Shown: positions 36,566-50,800 of the stretch, one piece after another
Layout: every line of letters begins with the position of its first letter
Numbering within the stretch: the stretch's first letter is position 1
Assembly: GCF_008831285.2 (NCBI RefSeq)
Contig: NC_045147.1
Span: 2,938,001 to 3,002,000 of the forward strand
DNA from: Nymphaea colorata
Taxonomy: Eukaryota; Streptophyta; Magnoliopsida; Nymphaeales; Nymphaeaceae
Direction: 5' to 3'
Length of the DNA stretch: 64,000 bases
Notes under the pieces: model-generated
What the model was told of the DNA's origin: nothing
What the model saw: only the letters and a program-made list of their open reading frames with translations
The model's database searches: none
Translations under genes and position numbers: made by a program

Positions 36566-38450
36566 TTGTAATGAAACAACTCCGTTTCTTATCCCAATGG
36601 GGTTCGAGCAATTGTAGAGACGGCAGCCAATAGGTCGGTTCCTGTTTCAAATGTTTATGGTATCAACTCGCTGTGTTGCAAAATGGAAACACTGAAGCTT
36701 AAGTACGTCTGGGTGACACCTGAACACCGAAAGCAGACCCTGTACTTTGTGAGATAAAGGGTTGGGTGAGAGCTTCGGCTTTTTTTTGGGTAGTGAGAAA
36801 TCCTATTTCACGTACAAAACACTCACGTTTTTGTATGAAGGTATAATTTGCATGTATCCACGTCACATTCCGAAAAGAAAATCCTGTGAGCCAATTAAAT
36901 TGACCAAGGGAATTTCAAAAAACTCATTGAACAAGCCAAGTTGAGTGTTGACATCTAACTAAGCTCCGTTTTCAACTCAAGAAATCAATTCATGTTGGAA
37001 GATGGATCTTGACATGCCCACATGGGTGAGCTCATGTCAACCCATCAATTTCGAATTTAATTCGAGAATTTATCTAGAAAGGAATAAAACATAAAATAAT
37101 TATGGATTCATAGAAAAGGAAATTGATCCAAAGAAGTAATGGAGCTGCAAGTGGCTAGTGTGCGTAATAATTGTCTTTCAACTATTTGGTTGTTTTTATC
37201 AGCTTCAGAAGACGATGTTCAAAGATTCAAATGATCCGTGACTTTTTGATCGACAGTTTCGGTTAAAATCGTGGGCTGCATGGCAAATTCTAGAATTGTG
37301 AACATGCTTAAAGATTATAACCTAAGACATGCCCGTGAAAAAAGAATATTTTTCAAATTCTCAGTTGCCTACTTTTCTGCCCTTAATTTAAAAAAAGTGC
37401 CCCGTAATTCTTAAACTTTTACATGGTTCACAAATTTTATACTGTATGCGTGTTTTAGAACTACAAAAATTAGCGTATAATAATTTCATCAGGATATCAA
37501 CTAGAATTTAAACATCAATACGACTGTCAATATAAAGACGTTTGCTATGTTTGGGTTATATTCAAGGCCAGAAATTTCTTGTTAAAGGGGCCCTAGTAAT
37601 TTAAATTTCAAACTTTAAGAGACACCCATGTACAAATAAATAAAAGTTACAAAGGAGGCATAAATAATACAACTTGTGTGATTTAGTTCCATGTTCATCT
37701 TAAAAGTACGGTGTCAACAAAGCATCCAGCACCAATTTTGTTTCCAAACACAATAAAAAGATATAAATCAATACCTAATAAAGAATATGTGCATTAGATT
37801 AAATATGTTGTTAGTAAAGTTTCTTGTAATCTTAAATGGTGAGCTCACTTATAAGGGCCGTTTGATCCATTGCGATAGAAAAAAACAAAGACACAAAGTG
37901 TGAATTAATAATAGATGATAAAAATGTCTGTCATTTTTTTTATATTGTTTTCTTATCTTAACCATTTATCACAATGAATCAGAAAATAGCCCAAGCTACC
38001 ATTCCATTTTATGTGGTATCATATTCTATATTTTTTATTTAATGAAAATTAAGATGGACAATATTTAATATGAAATTTATCTACCTACACTACGATAAGA
38101 ACATCTTGTTTGATCTTAAATCATTTTTCGCCGTGCTCATAACTAGTATCATTAAAGTGAGAGTGCGTCGAGCTAATATGCATTGGCCGATAATTAGAGG
38201 CCCGCATTTTTTTATTTCTAAATCAATTCAAAATTAATTTAAACTATTGAATCAATACAAACGGCCGACAAAAAATTAATTGGTTAACTGCTGGAATTTA
38301 TAAAGAAATTAACTAAAACTTCCATTCAACTTTCTAAATTAAAGACAAAAAATTGAATCTACGAAGAAATTTCAAAATGTTCTAAGAAAAGACCAGAAGA
38401 ACAAAAAGTTGTGACAACAGAGTTTATTGGGCAACGGCTGGAATTTGGAT
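35225..38450. other. No gene seen; AT-rich intergenic DNA upstream of ICME
   Basis: Includes an (ATT)n run at about 36534-36566. The part next to 35225 should contain the ICME promoter, but no clear TATA box was found. Confidence 0.45.
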
Positions 38451-40525
38451 AAACTTTTTTTTTTTTTTTTTTGAGCCACTTGAAACAAAAAAAGCCCATA
38501 CGCTTCTCTGTTCTCCCTGTGGATCCGTGGTTCACGCTTCAATGATCACCGCATTACGTGGGAACCACGAAATTCTGATCCGTTGAGACACGGCACGATG
38601 GGGACCCGACCAAAGAAAGGTTCGGCGACGATCCGATATCTGATTTAAAAAATCCAACCCGACTGGATAAATAAAATCCGAACCCCGATACGCTTCACAG
38701 CACCCCAACGTCCGATTTCAGCCCACCTGCATCAGCCCGTATCGGACTTGTTCATGAATTATCGGCCGATACGAATCGGGGACCTAAACCGAAGGAAAGG
38801 TCTCGTTTGGGGAGAGGAGGGAGCCGATACGCTCAGTGCCAACAATGCACAGAATTGCGTCCATGAACGTCGTGATCTGGGTGGGTTGTTGATTATCCTG
38901 TAACACGCTCTCTATCACGTAACGTTGTTGTTGTGACGTGCCCATTCACAAGTAGGAAGCATATGCGGATGTGATGTGGGGCTGATCTGGGTTCACATAT
39001 TTTTTTTATTTCAAATATTAATTTAAAATATTTTAGGTCAATTTTTAAATTAACATCCAACTAAAAAGACAGGTTCACATTCATTCAACTAGAGTAAGAT
39101 TCGACATTTATATGTAATTGGGTCGATCAGATTTACATTAGATCTAGATTGGATATTAGACTCGCGTTTAGATTCAATTACGAAATTGCGTATATAGCAA
39201 ATTTGATTAGAATTTCTTTACCAGATCCAAATGCACGAATTTCAAAGAGTTTTGATTTTTGACTCGATATTGTTTTCAATATGGATGTTCAGAATTTGAT
39301 TTATTTGCAGTACTGTAACAAGATAGGCTGGTCTTGAACTTAACTTGTAAATTAATATTCAGTGTTCCCATTTTTTCCTTAGGCCTAGAGGAATTTGACG
39401 TCTGATTTACATTTCGCCAGGTTTTCCGGAATCACTTTTTCTTTTTCTTGAGTGAGTTCGTTGAGCAGACGTTGAGAACTTCACCACATCGAATCAAAAT
39501 TAGAATTGCTTAAAAGAATATTTTTTAAGCACAAATCAGAGGAAAAAACAATTTCAAGAAAGATATAAAAAAAAACCTAAGCATGGTTCATGAAAAATAA
39601 TTAAAATTTGTAGATATTTAGGTATAAATTAAAATTTGGGCTTCCAAAATCGTGATCTAAGTGTTAATCTTGTTACTGATTAATTTAGTAGTTGAACACA
39701 AAACATAGTGGCAATATGTTTTGAGAACATAATCTTTTTCTTACTAAACTCCCTTCGAGATTAAGTGGCCCAGTTTCACGTTGTTGGCCAGACATCTATA
39801 AGTACAACAATTTAAATAAATCATCTCGTCTTTTGCTCTTAATTAAAACTGATTTCTCTATTTTCTTCTAAAAGCCTATAAGAATGGGGGTGATTTAATA
39901 GTACTCAAAAGTCAAAAGATACATCAGGGGCTAAGTCACCAGACTCTTCTATTTTACTGCCGTACTGGAGTCCGCATCGAATCGGGTGTGCATCGGACAT
40001 GACTGCGGCTTCGACTCACACCCGAGCCCAATTAAAATGTCATATTACTAAATTACTTATATAATATATGTTGTTTTGATATTTTTCTATGCAATACAAT
40101 TATTCAAATATGTTATATACATTAATACCTAAATTGTAATAATATGTTTGTTCTGTTATATATATAATAAATTAAAAATAATAATAATAATAAAATACCC
40201 TCGCCTCCCCGCCGCACCTAAATTTTGTGGTATCTATCGTTCCAACACCGGCACCGGCACCCCCACACTATCGTAAATCAGGGGTGAAGCTTCAACTACT
40301 AGTTATGAAATTTTAAACTTTTAAAAAATACGAACAAAAATCTGTCAGAAAAGGACATTATTGAATTCAATGCACCCTTCAATGCATTAAGCCTCCCTTG
40401 CCCCCCTCCTGTCACATATTGATTTGACAGACCAAATGTTTGACATTGCTACAGCCACTTGGTCTCATCCAGCCATCTCATACTCAGGAGTTGGCTTTTC
40501 ATCCAACCATTTCCAACTCATACAT
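38451..40525. other. No gene seen; repeat-like intergenic DNA
   Basis: A poly-T tract (about 38456-38473) precedes a more GC-rich 400-base part with repeated cgatacg motifs. A second GC-rich patch near 39960-40030 also lacks coding signs. Probably old transposon sequence. Confidence 0.35.
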
Positions 40526-40722
40526 GGGGCTAGGGACAAAGATAGGCTTTTATCCTTAGGAGGGCTTAAAATTTTCACAATTTTTTTTTACAAGAGCCAA
40601 ATATATTTTAAAAAAAATTTACTCTGCCAAATTAATTTTTTTGAAAATGTGAATTAGTAAATTTTTATTTCTCAAAATCTAAGGCCGCCATGGCCCCTAC
40701 CAGCCCCCCTTGACTCTGCTCC
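40526..40722. mobile_element. Possible diverged hAT-type MITE (42265 family)
   Basis: The inverse of the right end, ggagcagagtcaaggg, matches the ends of the elements at 42265 and 58859. The left end (ggggctagggacaaag) is a weaker match. The interior has the same AT-rich texture. The possible target duplication is unconvincing. Confidence 0.35.
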
Positions 40723-41335
40723 TTCATAAAACCATGAGAAAAGTACGTGATTAGTTCACTAAGTGCCAATTGTACATGGTGAAAATGACGGCACTGTATT
40801 TAAATCTCCTTTAAAATCTGACTTGGGATAGTATCAAATCGGCATGCTAACCATGCATCTCATGAAGTCTCAACTTATTATGCTATAAAAGTGAAGCATC
40901 AATATGCAAGTTGAAACATAATAGCAAAAAAGAGAAGCACCAATATGCAAGTTGAAATATAGCAGAAGTGTCACCTTGAAGCACCAAAGATAAACCTAGT
41001 GCCTTTAATAAAAAGGGAAGGTAGAGGCTTCAACTCTAATGAAATACTCATTTTGCTCACCTAAAACTACCAAATATAATTACTTAACATCCTTCTAACT
41101 TGAAAATTTTAAGTGAATCCACTTGACACAAAATGCTATGTTAGTTTGCATTTCAATCCATAATTTTGATTGCTTTCAATAGGACAAAGCAGCCACTTGT
41201 CATAGGAATCCCCATTCCGACAAGCAAGCAGCATATTCCAAGCAAGATGCATGGTACACACCCATAATATGCCTCTGTCTATACAAGGATTCATCATGTC
41301 TTATTAAGTCTTTTTATTCACTAAAGAATAACTTA

Positions 41336-41525
41336 GGTTGTGTTTGTTTTACTGTGGATTTGATCTGAGATCCGTATGATCTTAGATTCATGGGTTCAAG
41401 GTCGGATCCCTTCCCCATCTGCATGGATTTGAAATCTATGTTATAAAGGCAATCAGTTTGTTTAAATTGAGGATCTACCAAAACACACATTTTAATGCAC
41501 CCTCGACTCGCTATCAAACACAACA
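41336..41525. mobile_element. Tourist-like MITE with TTA target duplication
   Basis: 190 bp with inverted ends (g/t)gttgtgtttg, flanked on both sides by TTA (41333-41335 and 41526-41528). No coding capacity. Ends and target site fit the PIF/Harbinger superfamily. Confidence 0.75.
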
Positions 41526-42264
41526 TTAAGGAGAAAATTGGAGACGATACCATCACTAGATCGTTGTCAACTTGCTCTTGGATAGAGACATCAATGGACC
41601 ACATTTAAATCGGATTATACCCTTTACTTTTATTAGTTGTTCACATATTCATATTCGAATGCGGATTCAAATATAAAAGAAGAAAATTTTGCCATATCAA
41701 AATCCAGTTTCTAAATTCACAAATCAAAATCCCCGTTTAATTTATTTTAACAATCCAAATCAGAATCTGACTTCTAGATATAGAGTCAGATTTAAACCGT
41801 GTTATGATATGTTAAGAATCGATAGGTCGTGTATAAAAGACACTTATTTGGAACTGAACGTCATGAATTCAAATATCTTACTTTTTTTTTTTCATATCTA
41901 ACTTTTTTTCAGTATTTCCATCAAATATCAGATCTGGATCCGACTCATCCCCTAGAATCATATTCAAGTAAGATGTAGCTATTACCATGTTCAATCAATC
42001 GTAGTTTACTTAATTTGAGTTGGAGATTGATTCATATTTATATATTAAAGGTTACAAAAGTATATATCCAAAATTTTACATGCACTTTGATGTGGAATGT
42101 TTGTTGGACATGGTAAGCAAAGGTTCATTGAGAAGGACTTCGCAACATATCCACATCCAAGTAGTGCTAATCAAAATCTCTCATTGAATCTAATTACTTG
42201 AATTCATATTTGAGTTGAGTATGGAATTATATACCAACTATTAACATTCCATGAGGATTGTAAA

Positions 42265-42450
42265 CAGGGGCGGAGCCAAGGTAGGGGCCCGCATGGGCCC
42301 TGACCCCACCTCAAAAAAAAAAAATTACATGTAAATTTAAAAAGAAAATATGTTCTATATAAAAGTTTTGAAAAATGATATTTTAGCTATGTCAAAATTT
42401 AGAAACTTTAATTCGGCTCGCCTCATGAAAAATTTCTGACTCCGCCCTGG
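42265..42450 (+). mobile_element. hAT-type MITE (caggggcggagcc family)
   Basis: 186 bp starting caggggcggagcca and ending tgactccgccctgg, an inverted pair. Flanks ttgtaaa and ttataaa are a 6/7 match, consistent with a hAT target duplication. Related copies are at 58859-59034 (opposite orientation) and possibly 40526. Confidence 0.75.
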
Positions 42451-42933
42451 TTATAAATGCATTGATCATGCACATTGTGGATTGGGGTTATATGCACATT
42501 GTGGATTGGGGTTATAGTGAGACCTTTATAGCTAGATCGAGTGCAAAGGCAATTTAATTTGTTTGAAATTTGTTTTCAGTTCAACCTTAGATCAGACTCT
42601 CTTTTTTCTTTTTGCAGAATTTAATTTGCAACTTAAAAAAAAATCAGGAATTTTAGATTTGAACTTTTTTTAACGTCCTTTCAAGATATGAAAACGTACT
42701 AGTTTGAAGCCAATTCATCATCTTGACTCCAAATTCTCAATTCGTAGACTGTATTTGGAAAAATTTTTACGGCAGTTATAATGCACCTGATCGGGAATCT
42801 TGAATTCTTGGCCGCCCTTTGAGCATCTTGAAGATTTTAAATCCCACAACTTATTGCCAGGTTTTCCACAGCTTGTCGTTGCAGATTCTTTGTCGCATGC
42901 ATCGCATATTGCGTGCAGTGTTAATGTTCTTGG

Positions 42934-42935
<2 letters not shown>

Positions 42936-42994
<59 letters not shown>
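42936..42994. repeat. (AT)n microsatellite
   Basis: About 29 AT units; accounts for the Tyr-Ile repeat frames on both strands. Confidence 0.95.
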
Positions 42995-42997
<3 letters not shown>

Positions 42998-43405
42998 TTA
43001 AAGTAGATCAGCGATCTTTGAAAGATTTCTTTTTCCTGTTTTTTAATATAGACATTTAATAAGGAACAAAGAAGAAAAAGATCATGTATATGAATTTGAT
43101 GATCCCAAAAGGTTTTTCTGGATAAAAAAACGTTTGGGCATAAACAAACACCATTTTTTTTATATATATTTAGCCAAAACTTTGAATTGTTGTTCATATT
43201 TTTTTTGTGTATATATATATATTCAAAAAAATATGAGAGAGAGAGAGAGAAGTTGGAAGTTGCTAAAAACAGACGCCTAGGTCAGGGACAAAAACCCGAC
43301 CTCTTGATTTTCATTTTTAAAGGTTTTTTCTTTTTGCAAACTAACATTATTGATATGATCTTAATAATTAGTTGATGCAAAAGAAATACTAAGTTGATCA
43401 TTTGT

Positions 43406-43934
43406 TAAAATTTAATAATGTTTTTATAATAACAAATTGAATGGGCTCCATGGTTTGATAATAAAAAAATCAACATTTTTCATTAAAACAACTTGAATCA
43501 AACCATGTTTTTATAAATATATTAAGATGTTTTTAGTAAATGATTTTTGAACAAAAAATCAATGGGTCTGGTTTTGGTTTTTATCGTTAACCGAAGTGTC
43601 TCGTTTTCACCAACTTTTATATATATATATATAAAGAAATTGAAATCAATCGACTATCTTTATAACCTAAAGGTTATACTTTTTTTATTTTGTGTTCCTA
43701 AAAATCATTTCAAAAAGTTCAGCTAAAATTTAATAATGTTTTTATAATAACAAATTGAATGGGCTCCATGGCTTGATAATAAAAAAATCAACATTTTTCA
43801 TTAAAACAACTTGAATCAAACCTTGTTTTTATAAATATATTAAGATGTTTTTAGTAAAATAATTTTTGAACAAAAAATCAATGGGTCTGGTTTTGGTTTT
43901 TATGGTTAACCGAAGTGTGGTTTTCACCAACTTT

Positions 43935-43997
<63 letters not shown>

Positions 43998-44082
43998 AAA
44001 TTGAAATCAATCGACTATCTTTATAACCTAAAGGTTATAATTTTTTTATTTTGTGTTCCTAAAAATCATTGCAAAAAGTTCA
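43406..44082. repeat. 318-bp tandem duplication
   Basis: Copy 1 (43406-43723) and copy 2 (43724-44082) are nearly identical, starting taaaatttaataatg. Copy 2 is longer, mainly because of an expanded (AT)n tract at about 43935-43994. The few substitutions indicate a recent event. Confidence 0.9.
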
Positions 44083-47000
44083 CCTTGGCTATGGTTTTTA
44101 GCAATGAAATATATCCACAACCCCAATTTTTAATGGTACAAAATAAAAAAAGAATCATCCTGACACAAAGGTGGCAGGCTGATCTCAATCTCTCTCTAAC
44201 TACAAGTGAATAACTGTCAAGTCCAAAGAGAAGAAGTTGTCATACAAGACAAAATAAGAACAATCGACGTCAAAGAGATTACTGAATATATTCCAGCGTT
44301 TAGAGATCAACTTGGTGGCTCTCTCTCTCTCTCTCAAATATTCTAACCATCTTACTACATTTTATAAACATCTTAAGAACGCATTTTCTTTAAAATAATA
44401 TTTTTATCCCATAAAAGAGAATCCTTCTACCATCCTCTTCCTCGAGATGTTCTTAATTTGTAAAAATTCTAATTTGGACTGTCGCGTCGTACGTCAATTA
44501 TTCGTTCAAACCAAGTCTTCCCCACAAAAGGTCGAACCTTAATTTGAAGCACTGGTGAAATTAGATATTATCTTACTAAATTGATTCAAAAAAATTTGAT
44601 ATGAAAAAAAAATTTTAATACCAATTAAAAAATCAGATTGGATTCAGATTTAGTAAATGGCATCCGGTCAGATTCGGATTCGGATTCAGATTCAGTTATA
44701 CATAAATATCTAATTGCATTCGGATCAGATTCATTTTTACATTTTGAAAATGGGCACAATTCTGCCCAAAGTTCGGATTCAGATCACATTCAGATTTTAA
44801 AATCGGATTTTGGATTTAAATTCAGATATGACTTGTCTTTATTTGTATTTGAATCTGAATATACGAATATCCGAAAAAATGGATATGATTAAGTGTCATA
44901 TTCGATCTGAATCTGATTTGTTGATATCCAAATAATTGCTAATTAAGAGTACATGCACGTCACAAGTGGAAAAGTATATATAATCTTTTTATGAAAAATA
45001 ATTATGATTTTTTTAGTTAAGGGGAAAATTTTGCTAGTCTTCGATCATAAACAAAAACGAATGCACAGAAGCTATCAAAAAGATTAGCAAGAGATAATTA
45101 TAATATTTCAATGATTAATATATACACAACGTTCTACGTGTCGTTTACAATGTTACAAGATATGCTTGTAGAAGAACCGGAATCCAAACCTCTTTAATAG
45201 AATCAGAATTCATAAAAAAGATATGACGTTTTATTCTTTGTCATCAGAAACGCGCTAAGGGATGATATTTGTTTGGGTAGACAACTCCAGTAGCTGGTCC
45301 CTTCAAAAGGAAGCAGGCGAACAAGTGTATGAGCAAGCATGGAATCAAATTTTTTGTTTTTAGTGGGGGAAGTTTCAGATTGCTACCAGTCAATTATGTA
45401 GCGGAGACAGCATCTTAAAGCATTGAAAGTAGACCATGTACCATAAAAGACAAGAGATTGAATAAAAACTTCTGCAGTGGACCAATTCGAATATAATTGA
45501 CGATCAATATTCGATTTGATTCACTGGCAACTGGGATACAACCTTTGATGTTCTGATCTTCAATTAGAACCAGCTAATTAATTAACCAAGGCATATTATA
45601 ATTTCATAGCTACAAACTACAAAACCGTTGGATGTCCCCTATATATATATATATATACAAAATCATCAATTGATGTAAGTCTTTCGTTTCTAAACTCACT
45701 AAAAATAACGTTGGTTTCGACAAGGGCCAGTCCTGCCCAAAACTATTGAATTCATAAAAAAAAAGGTGCAAGTAAGAAGGTTATATTAATGAAATTTATG
45801 AAGGGTTCGACGTTTTTTTAGATCCATTGAATTTTGATCATAAAATCTAATTTGTGCATCAAATTTTAGGGACAGTTTTTTCAAACACATATATAAATTT
45901 GGGTTGTCCAACTTGGGAACTTAAATATGAAGAAAAGAAGATCCAGATTTTGGCAACCCAATAGTTAAATGGGACTGGACAACGATAAATATTGGACGGC
46001 CAAAGTAAACCCGTATGATAAGTTCAGACGAGTTCCGAGGAGTTATTTCTCAATTCAAATTAGACCACTTGCTCTAGATCTCAAATCCGATAGGCGTGAA
46101 CTGTCGTGGATAACAATCCTCACATCGTCAAGAACTTTGGTATTCCATGCCAACATTCATAGCCATTAGATGTATTATGTATTTTTTCCAAATTATCAGC
46201 AACATACTGCACAAATTAAGTACTTTCATTGAATATATATATATATATATGTATACGAGAGACGATTATCTTCAGGCATCAAAGCACTTGGTCCAGTCAT
46301 GAGCTAAATGCCATCAACGCGGAAGGCACCAGCTAGCTTTTGCTTTCTAAGCCAAAACGTGGCTGCAATGGCGCTGTCTAACAAAGATCTGTCCTGATAA
46401 GTATCTTGCTTTTTTCTGTAATCTTCTTCGTCCGTATATACTCATCATCTTCATGTCCAGTCAAATCCACAAAATTAACAAAAACAATCAGTCCCAAGCC
46501 CATGTGCTTAAACCTGGCGAAGAATTAGAATCAAATGCTAGGAGATGGGCCTAAAAGTTTTCATTCTCTTGTGAATTTCCCCAAAGGCGTCGGGAGAATA
46601 TGCAGAAACACTGGTTTTCCATGCAGTAGGAAAAGTACCAAAAGAAATGCGGTTCGTTTTGATTGATATTCGAGGACTATGGCATTGGATTCTGCGTTTG
46701 CATACAATCCAACCTTCCATTATGATGGCAGCTTCTTGATGGATGCCCCTTCCGATAATGCTGACCATGAAGAGAATATAAAGGTGAAAAATAAGTTAAC
46801 TGGTCGAGAAGAGGCCGGAAAGAAACAGAAAAGCTAAAGAAGAATGAAAAGATCCCTGCTTTATATTATGATCCTCTTCAGGCCATCCAGCTTTCACAAG
46901 AAGAATTAATTCATATGCAGAATGTGTAAGTGGTAGTGTGCTATTTTAGTGTCTGTCAGTAGGATCAGTCAGAGAATGATATTTTTATATATCTCTTCTT

Positions 47001-47850
47001 CTGCTTCTGCTTCTGCTTCTTCTTCTTCTTCTTCTTCAATACATACTACTTTTTCTTCCTTTTCTTTTTCGCTTTTCCTTTGGTTGGTAGGAGTTCTGTT
47101 TGTTGGCTTTTTACAGAAGCTGGACATGTGAGCTGCACAGAAAGGCTACAGTTTGTCGTGGGAATCCAGACAGAAATGGATGCTCACTTCCTCACCTGTT
47201 AGTGGTTCAGATTTTTTCACATGTACATATATGCATATAAGGCAAACTACTTGGTATTCCAACTTTTGCCGTCAGATTTGCATCAATTTGACAAGTAGGA
47301 AAACTTGGTGAAGGGGATCAGATGCAAATTGTAGTCGATAAAACAAGAGAGAGAAAGAAAGATTTCTACTGCATTGTGTACGGGAGCTGGTGACTCGACC
47401 AGCACCATACCACTAACAGCTTCTTTTCGGACAGCATGGACTTGCACCAACTAGATATCTCTCTCCCTCTATTCTCTCTTCCTCTCTATTTATCTATCTT
47501 ATCTGCAATAAAGCAACATACATCTCTCTCGAGAAAGCATAGAATCAAGGGTTCCATAATTAAGATGTAAAATGGCCTCATAAACTATTTGATAGGATAT
47601 CGTAGTATATGCTGTCAGGCATCCCATGCAAATAATATTTCAGTCTTTTGCTTCCTTTCCTCCACCATAAATAAATTGCATCGCATTTGTATAATGGGAT
47701 TGAACCAGCGGGGTGGTGCTGGTGGCCATCAATATCAACATCAATGCATGTAAAGACCTTCACCATTTTCAGTACCATATCCCCACTGAATCAGGCTCTC
47801 TATTGAGTTCACCAACCCTCCTGATCTTCCTCCCTGCATCCCCAAAAGAA
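44083..47850. other. Intergenic DNA upstream of PHO1
   Basis: No confident gene. Includes a ggattcagat-rich stretch (about 44640-44930) and a (TTC/TGC)n run (about 46992-47038). A 52-codon frame (46679-46837, starting MALDSAFAYNPT) has plausible composition but no recognised family. The last several hundred bases should hold the PHO1 promoter; ataaataaa near 47668 is a weak TATA candidate. Confidence 0.4.
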
Positions 47851-50800
47851 ATGGTGAAGTTCTCCAAGCAGTTTGAGGCTCAACTGGTTCCCGAGTGGAA
47901 AGAAGCCTTTGTGGACTACAGACAACTGAAGAAAGAGTTAAGGAAACTACAAAGGTTGAAACAAAACCAAGAGAAGGAAGCATTAACAGTCACTAAAGAT
48001 GCCAGGAAGAGGACCTCCTGCTTCTCCTTGTCCTCTTTCCCACGCATGTCACCTCTCGTTCGTCGACTCTGTGGCCGTTCACCTAAGGACCACGGAGCCA
48101 TACAGGCACTCCCACTCACTTTCCTAACACTATGATATTAAGAACTCCTCCTCTTCATCCACTCATAGCGTGCATTATCAGTGAAGCTAATCATTCTTCT
48201 TCTTTACGTGCTGCTAACTGATATACAACAGGTGCATAGGAAGCTTACCAGCTCTGCTAGCAGAGGCGACGTATACGAGACCGAACTGTTGGAGCAGTTC
48301 TTTGATGCGGAGGCAGCAATGGACTTCTTCTCAATGCTTGACGCGCAGCTCAACAAGGTTAATCAGTTCTATAAGGGCAAAGAGAAAGAGTATTTGGACA
48401 GAGGAGAGAGTCTAGAGAAACAGATGCTGATCCTCACAGAGCTGAAGGCCACACTCAAGCAGCAGCAGTACAGTAAGCTAGGCTCTGTGCCCAAGGAGGA
48501 AGATCCTTCCATCTCTAGCAGTTCTATGTCATTGCAGTGTGGTAAGTGTTGATGCTCTCTCTCACCATCTCTCTTCGTCTTTTATAGTCCTTTGCTCTGG
48601 TATATGTCATGGGTTCGAATCGTCAGGTACCCACTTCTTCCAAAAAAGCTGAAAGGCCAGGACTGTCCTTGGTCTGCCTTACTCTGCAGTACTCCCAGAA
48701 TATGAGACCGTACCGAGTATATACAATTACCCTAATCAAAATATACCATAACAATTAACAAGTTCTTTGTTCTTATTGTTTCATCTTTTATAATGAACAG
48801 GATTTAGCACAGAGGAAGAAGAGTCAACGAGAACAGAGGCCGTAGATCTTCAAGATCAACCGCTAAGTCTCACCAAATCAGATTTGGAGAAGTTTGATGG
48901 TGCCTCACTCGGTGAATGGACTCAGTTGGATCAGAGCACCGGTGTGAAGAGGGATGAGAAGAAGCTGGGAATTTCCAAGAGTTTCTCAGCAAGGACGTTC
49001 AGTTGTCAAGGGAGGAACTTGAGGATGGAGATACCACTGACGACGCCCTCGAGAGCGCTCTCTGCTCTCAGTTTAGCATGGGAAGACTTGGTGAGCCAGT
49101 ATAAGAAATGTGGCTCAGATGGTACCAAGCTCAAGGTAAACAAAGCGACGCTGCAGCATGCAGAGAAGATGATAAAGAGAGCATTTATTGAACTCTACAA
49201 AGGACTGGATTACCTAAGGACTTTTAGGTATAATTGCATTGTTGTAATCAAATTTCTTTTATGACAGCATGATATAATACGTCTACCAATATATAAGTTC
49301 TGTCATCTGTGTCGTATCCTTAATCAAGTTGATAACAGATGGAATTCTATGCAGGACTCTGAATATGTCGGCCTTTATGAAGATCCTGAAGAAGTTTGAT
49401 AAGGTAGCAAAGAGGCTCACTGCTCCACTTTTGCCTAAGTAAATATAGAAGTGATTGAATAATTTTGTTAAAAGAAAAGGCTAAGTTTTGCAGGTGACAA
49501 ACCAACAAATACTGCCAATTTATCTTAGGGTTGTTGAGAGCTCATACTTCAATATCTCAGACAAGGCAAGTGTTCATTTTGATCAAACTTAATTGGAATG
49601 TCACATAATGTAATAGGAAGATGGAGTGAGTTACATCTCCCATTTTCTTTCTCTTTTTTCTGCTTATCAGGCACTGAAGAAAGCTGACGAGGTTGAGGAG
49701 GCCTTTGCTGAGCACTTCATGGACAATGACCAAGGAAAAGCCATGAAGTACCTGAAACCCCACCAACGCAAAGAATCCCATGCAGTGACCTTCTTTACTG
49801 GTATTCTCTTTTAGTTCCACATCTTGCTTCCACTTAGCTATATTATTTTTCAGCATTTCATGCGTGCGCTTTTTGTAGTAGGGAAGAAAAGAAAATGAAA
49901 AGTTCGAAAAGTGGGGATGATAAACAGTCCTTATTCTTTAGTTGAAACAATGGACAGATCAACAATCATTGCTACCTAACCTTTATTTCCTCCATTCCTA
50001 GTTCATCTTGGTGTCTCATGAACTTGGTTAGTGGCTTGTTATCTGTGTAGCGTCAAAGATCGTTCTGTATATTATATTGGGGCAGTCAGATATGGAAATT
50101 ATTTTATTGACAGTTAAATTTGCAAAGTAAGAGGGAACAAGTTGCTCCTTTGTTGGTGCATATAGATGGTTTAGCATGTATGCGAATATTATTGCATTCC
50201 CTCTTTACCAAGCGTCCCACACAGTGGATACCTGGTGCAATACGCTTCCAACAAATGAAATACTTTACCTGTGAAAGGTAGCCAATTTTGAAGTGCCGAA
50301 TTAAATTGTAACACACACACACATATTAGTGTTCTGATTTATATATAGTCTTTTTCAGTGCAAACTGGAGTTACTTATGATAGAGGTAGTTGAATAATTA
50401 TAATAGGTTACCAAAGCAACTAAAGTTCAATACCCGGCCATGGAGTCTAATGCATAAAAAGAAAATATAAGAAGCTTTACATGCGTAAAGAGCGATTTAA
50501 ACATATTTATTGAAGATTCTGGAAATAACCTTGAAGAACTTAGGTGCTTGCGCTTCATTTTATACCTAGTATCCTCATTCAGTAGCATTTCTGACTGTGA
50601 ATGAAATCGACATCATCGGAGCTAGCAGGTAGGACCAGCCAAGTATACCAAGTGAGATGGAGTTGCGTGCACCAGGGTGGTGCATGCAACAGATATGCAC
50701 AAGGAAAGAAAAAAAAAGAAAAAGGAATTTGGGGTATGTTAGAGAACTTTAAAAAAAAAATTGTCTTTTTTGAACTTTTAATTTTTTTCACTATATTTTT

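Noticed and set aside
42800-43006. Frames encoding long Tyr-Ile repeats (also near 13.9, 26.6 and 43.9 kb)
   Set aside because: Produced entirely by (AT)n microsatellites.
46538-46768. 76-codon minus-strand frame upstream of PHO1
   Set aside because: No motif or splice support; overlaps an opposite-strand 52-codon frame that is equally unsupported.
48600-48640. tRNA gene
   Set aside because: Only a B-box-like sequence is present; no A box or acceptor stem can be formed.
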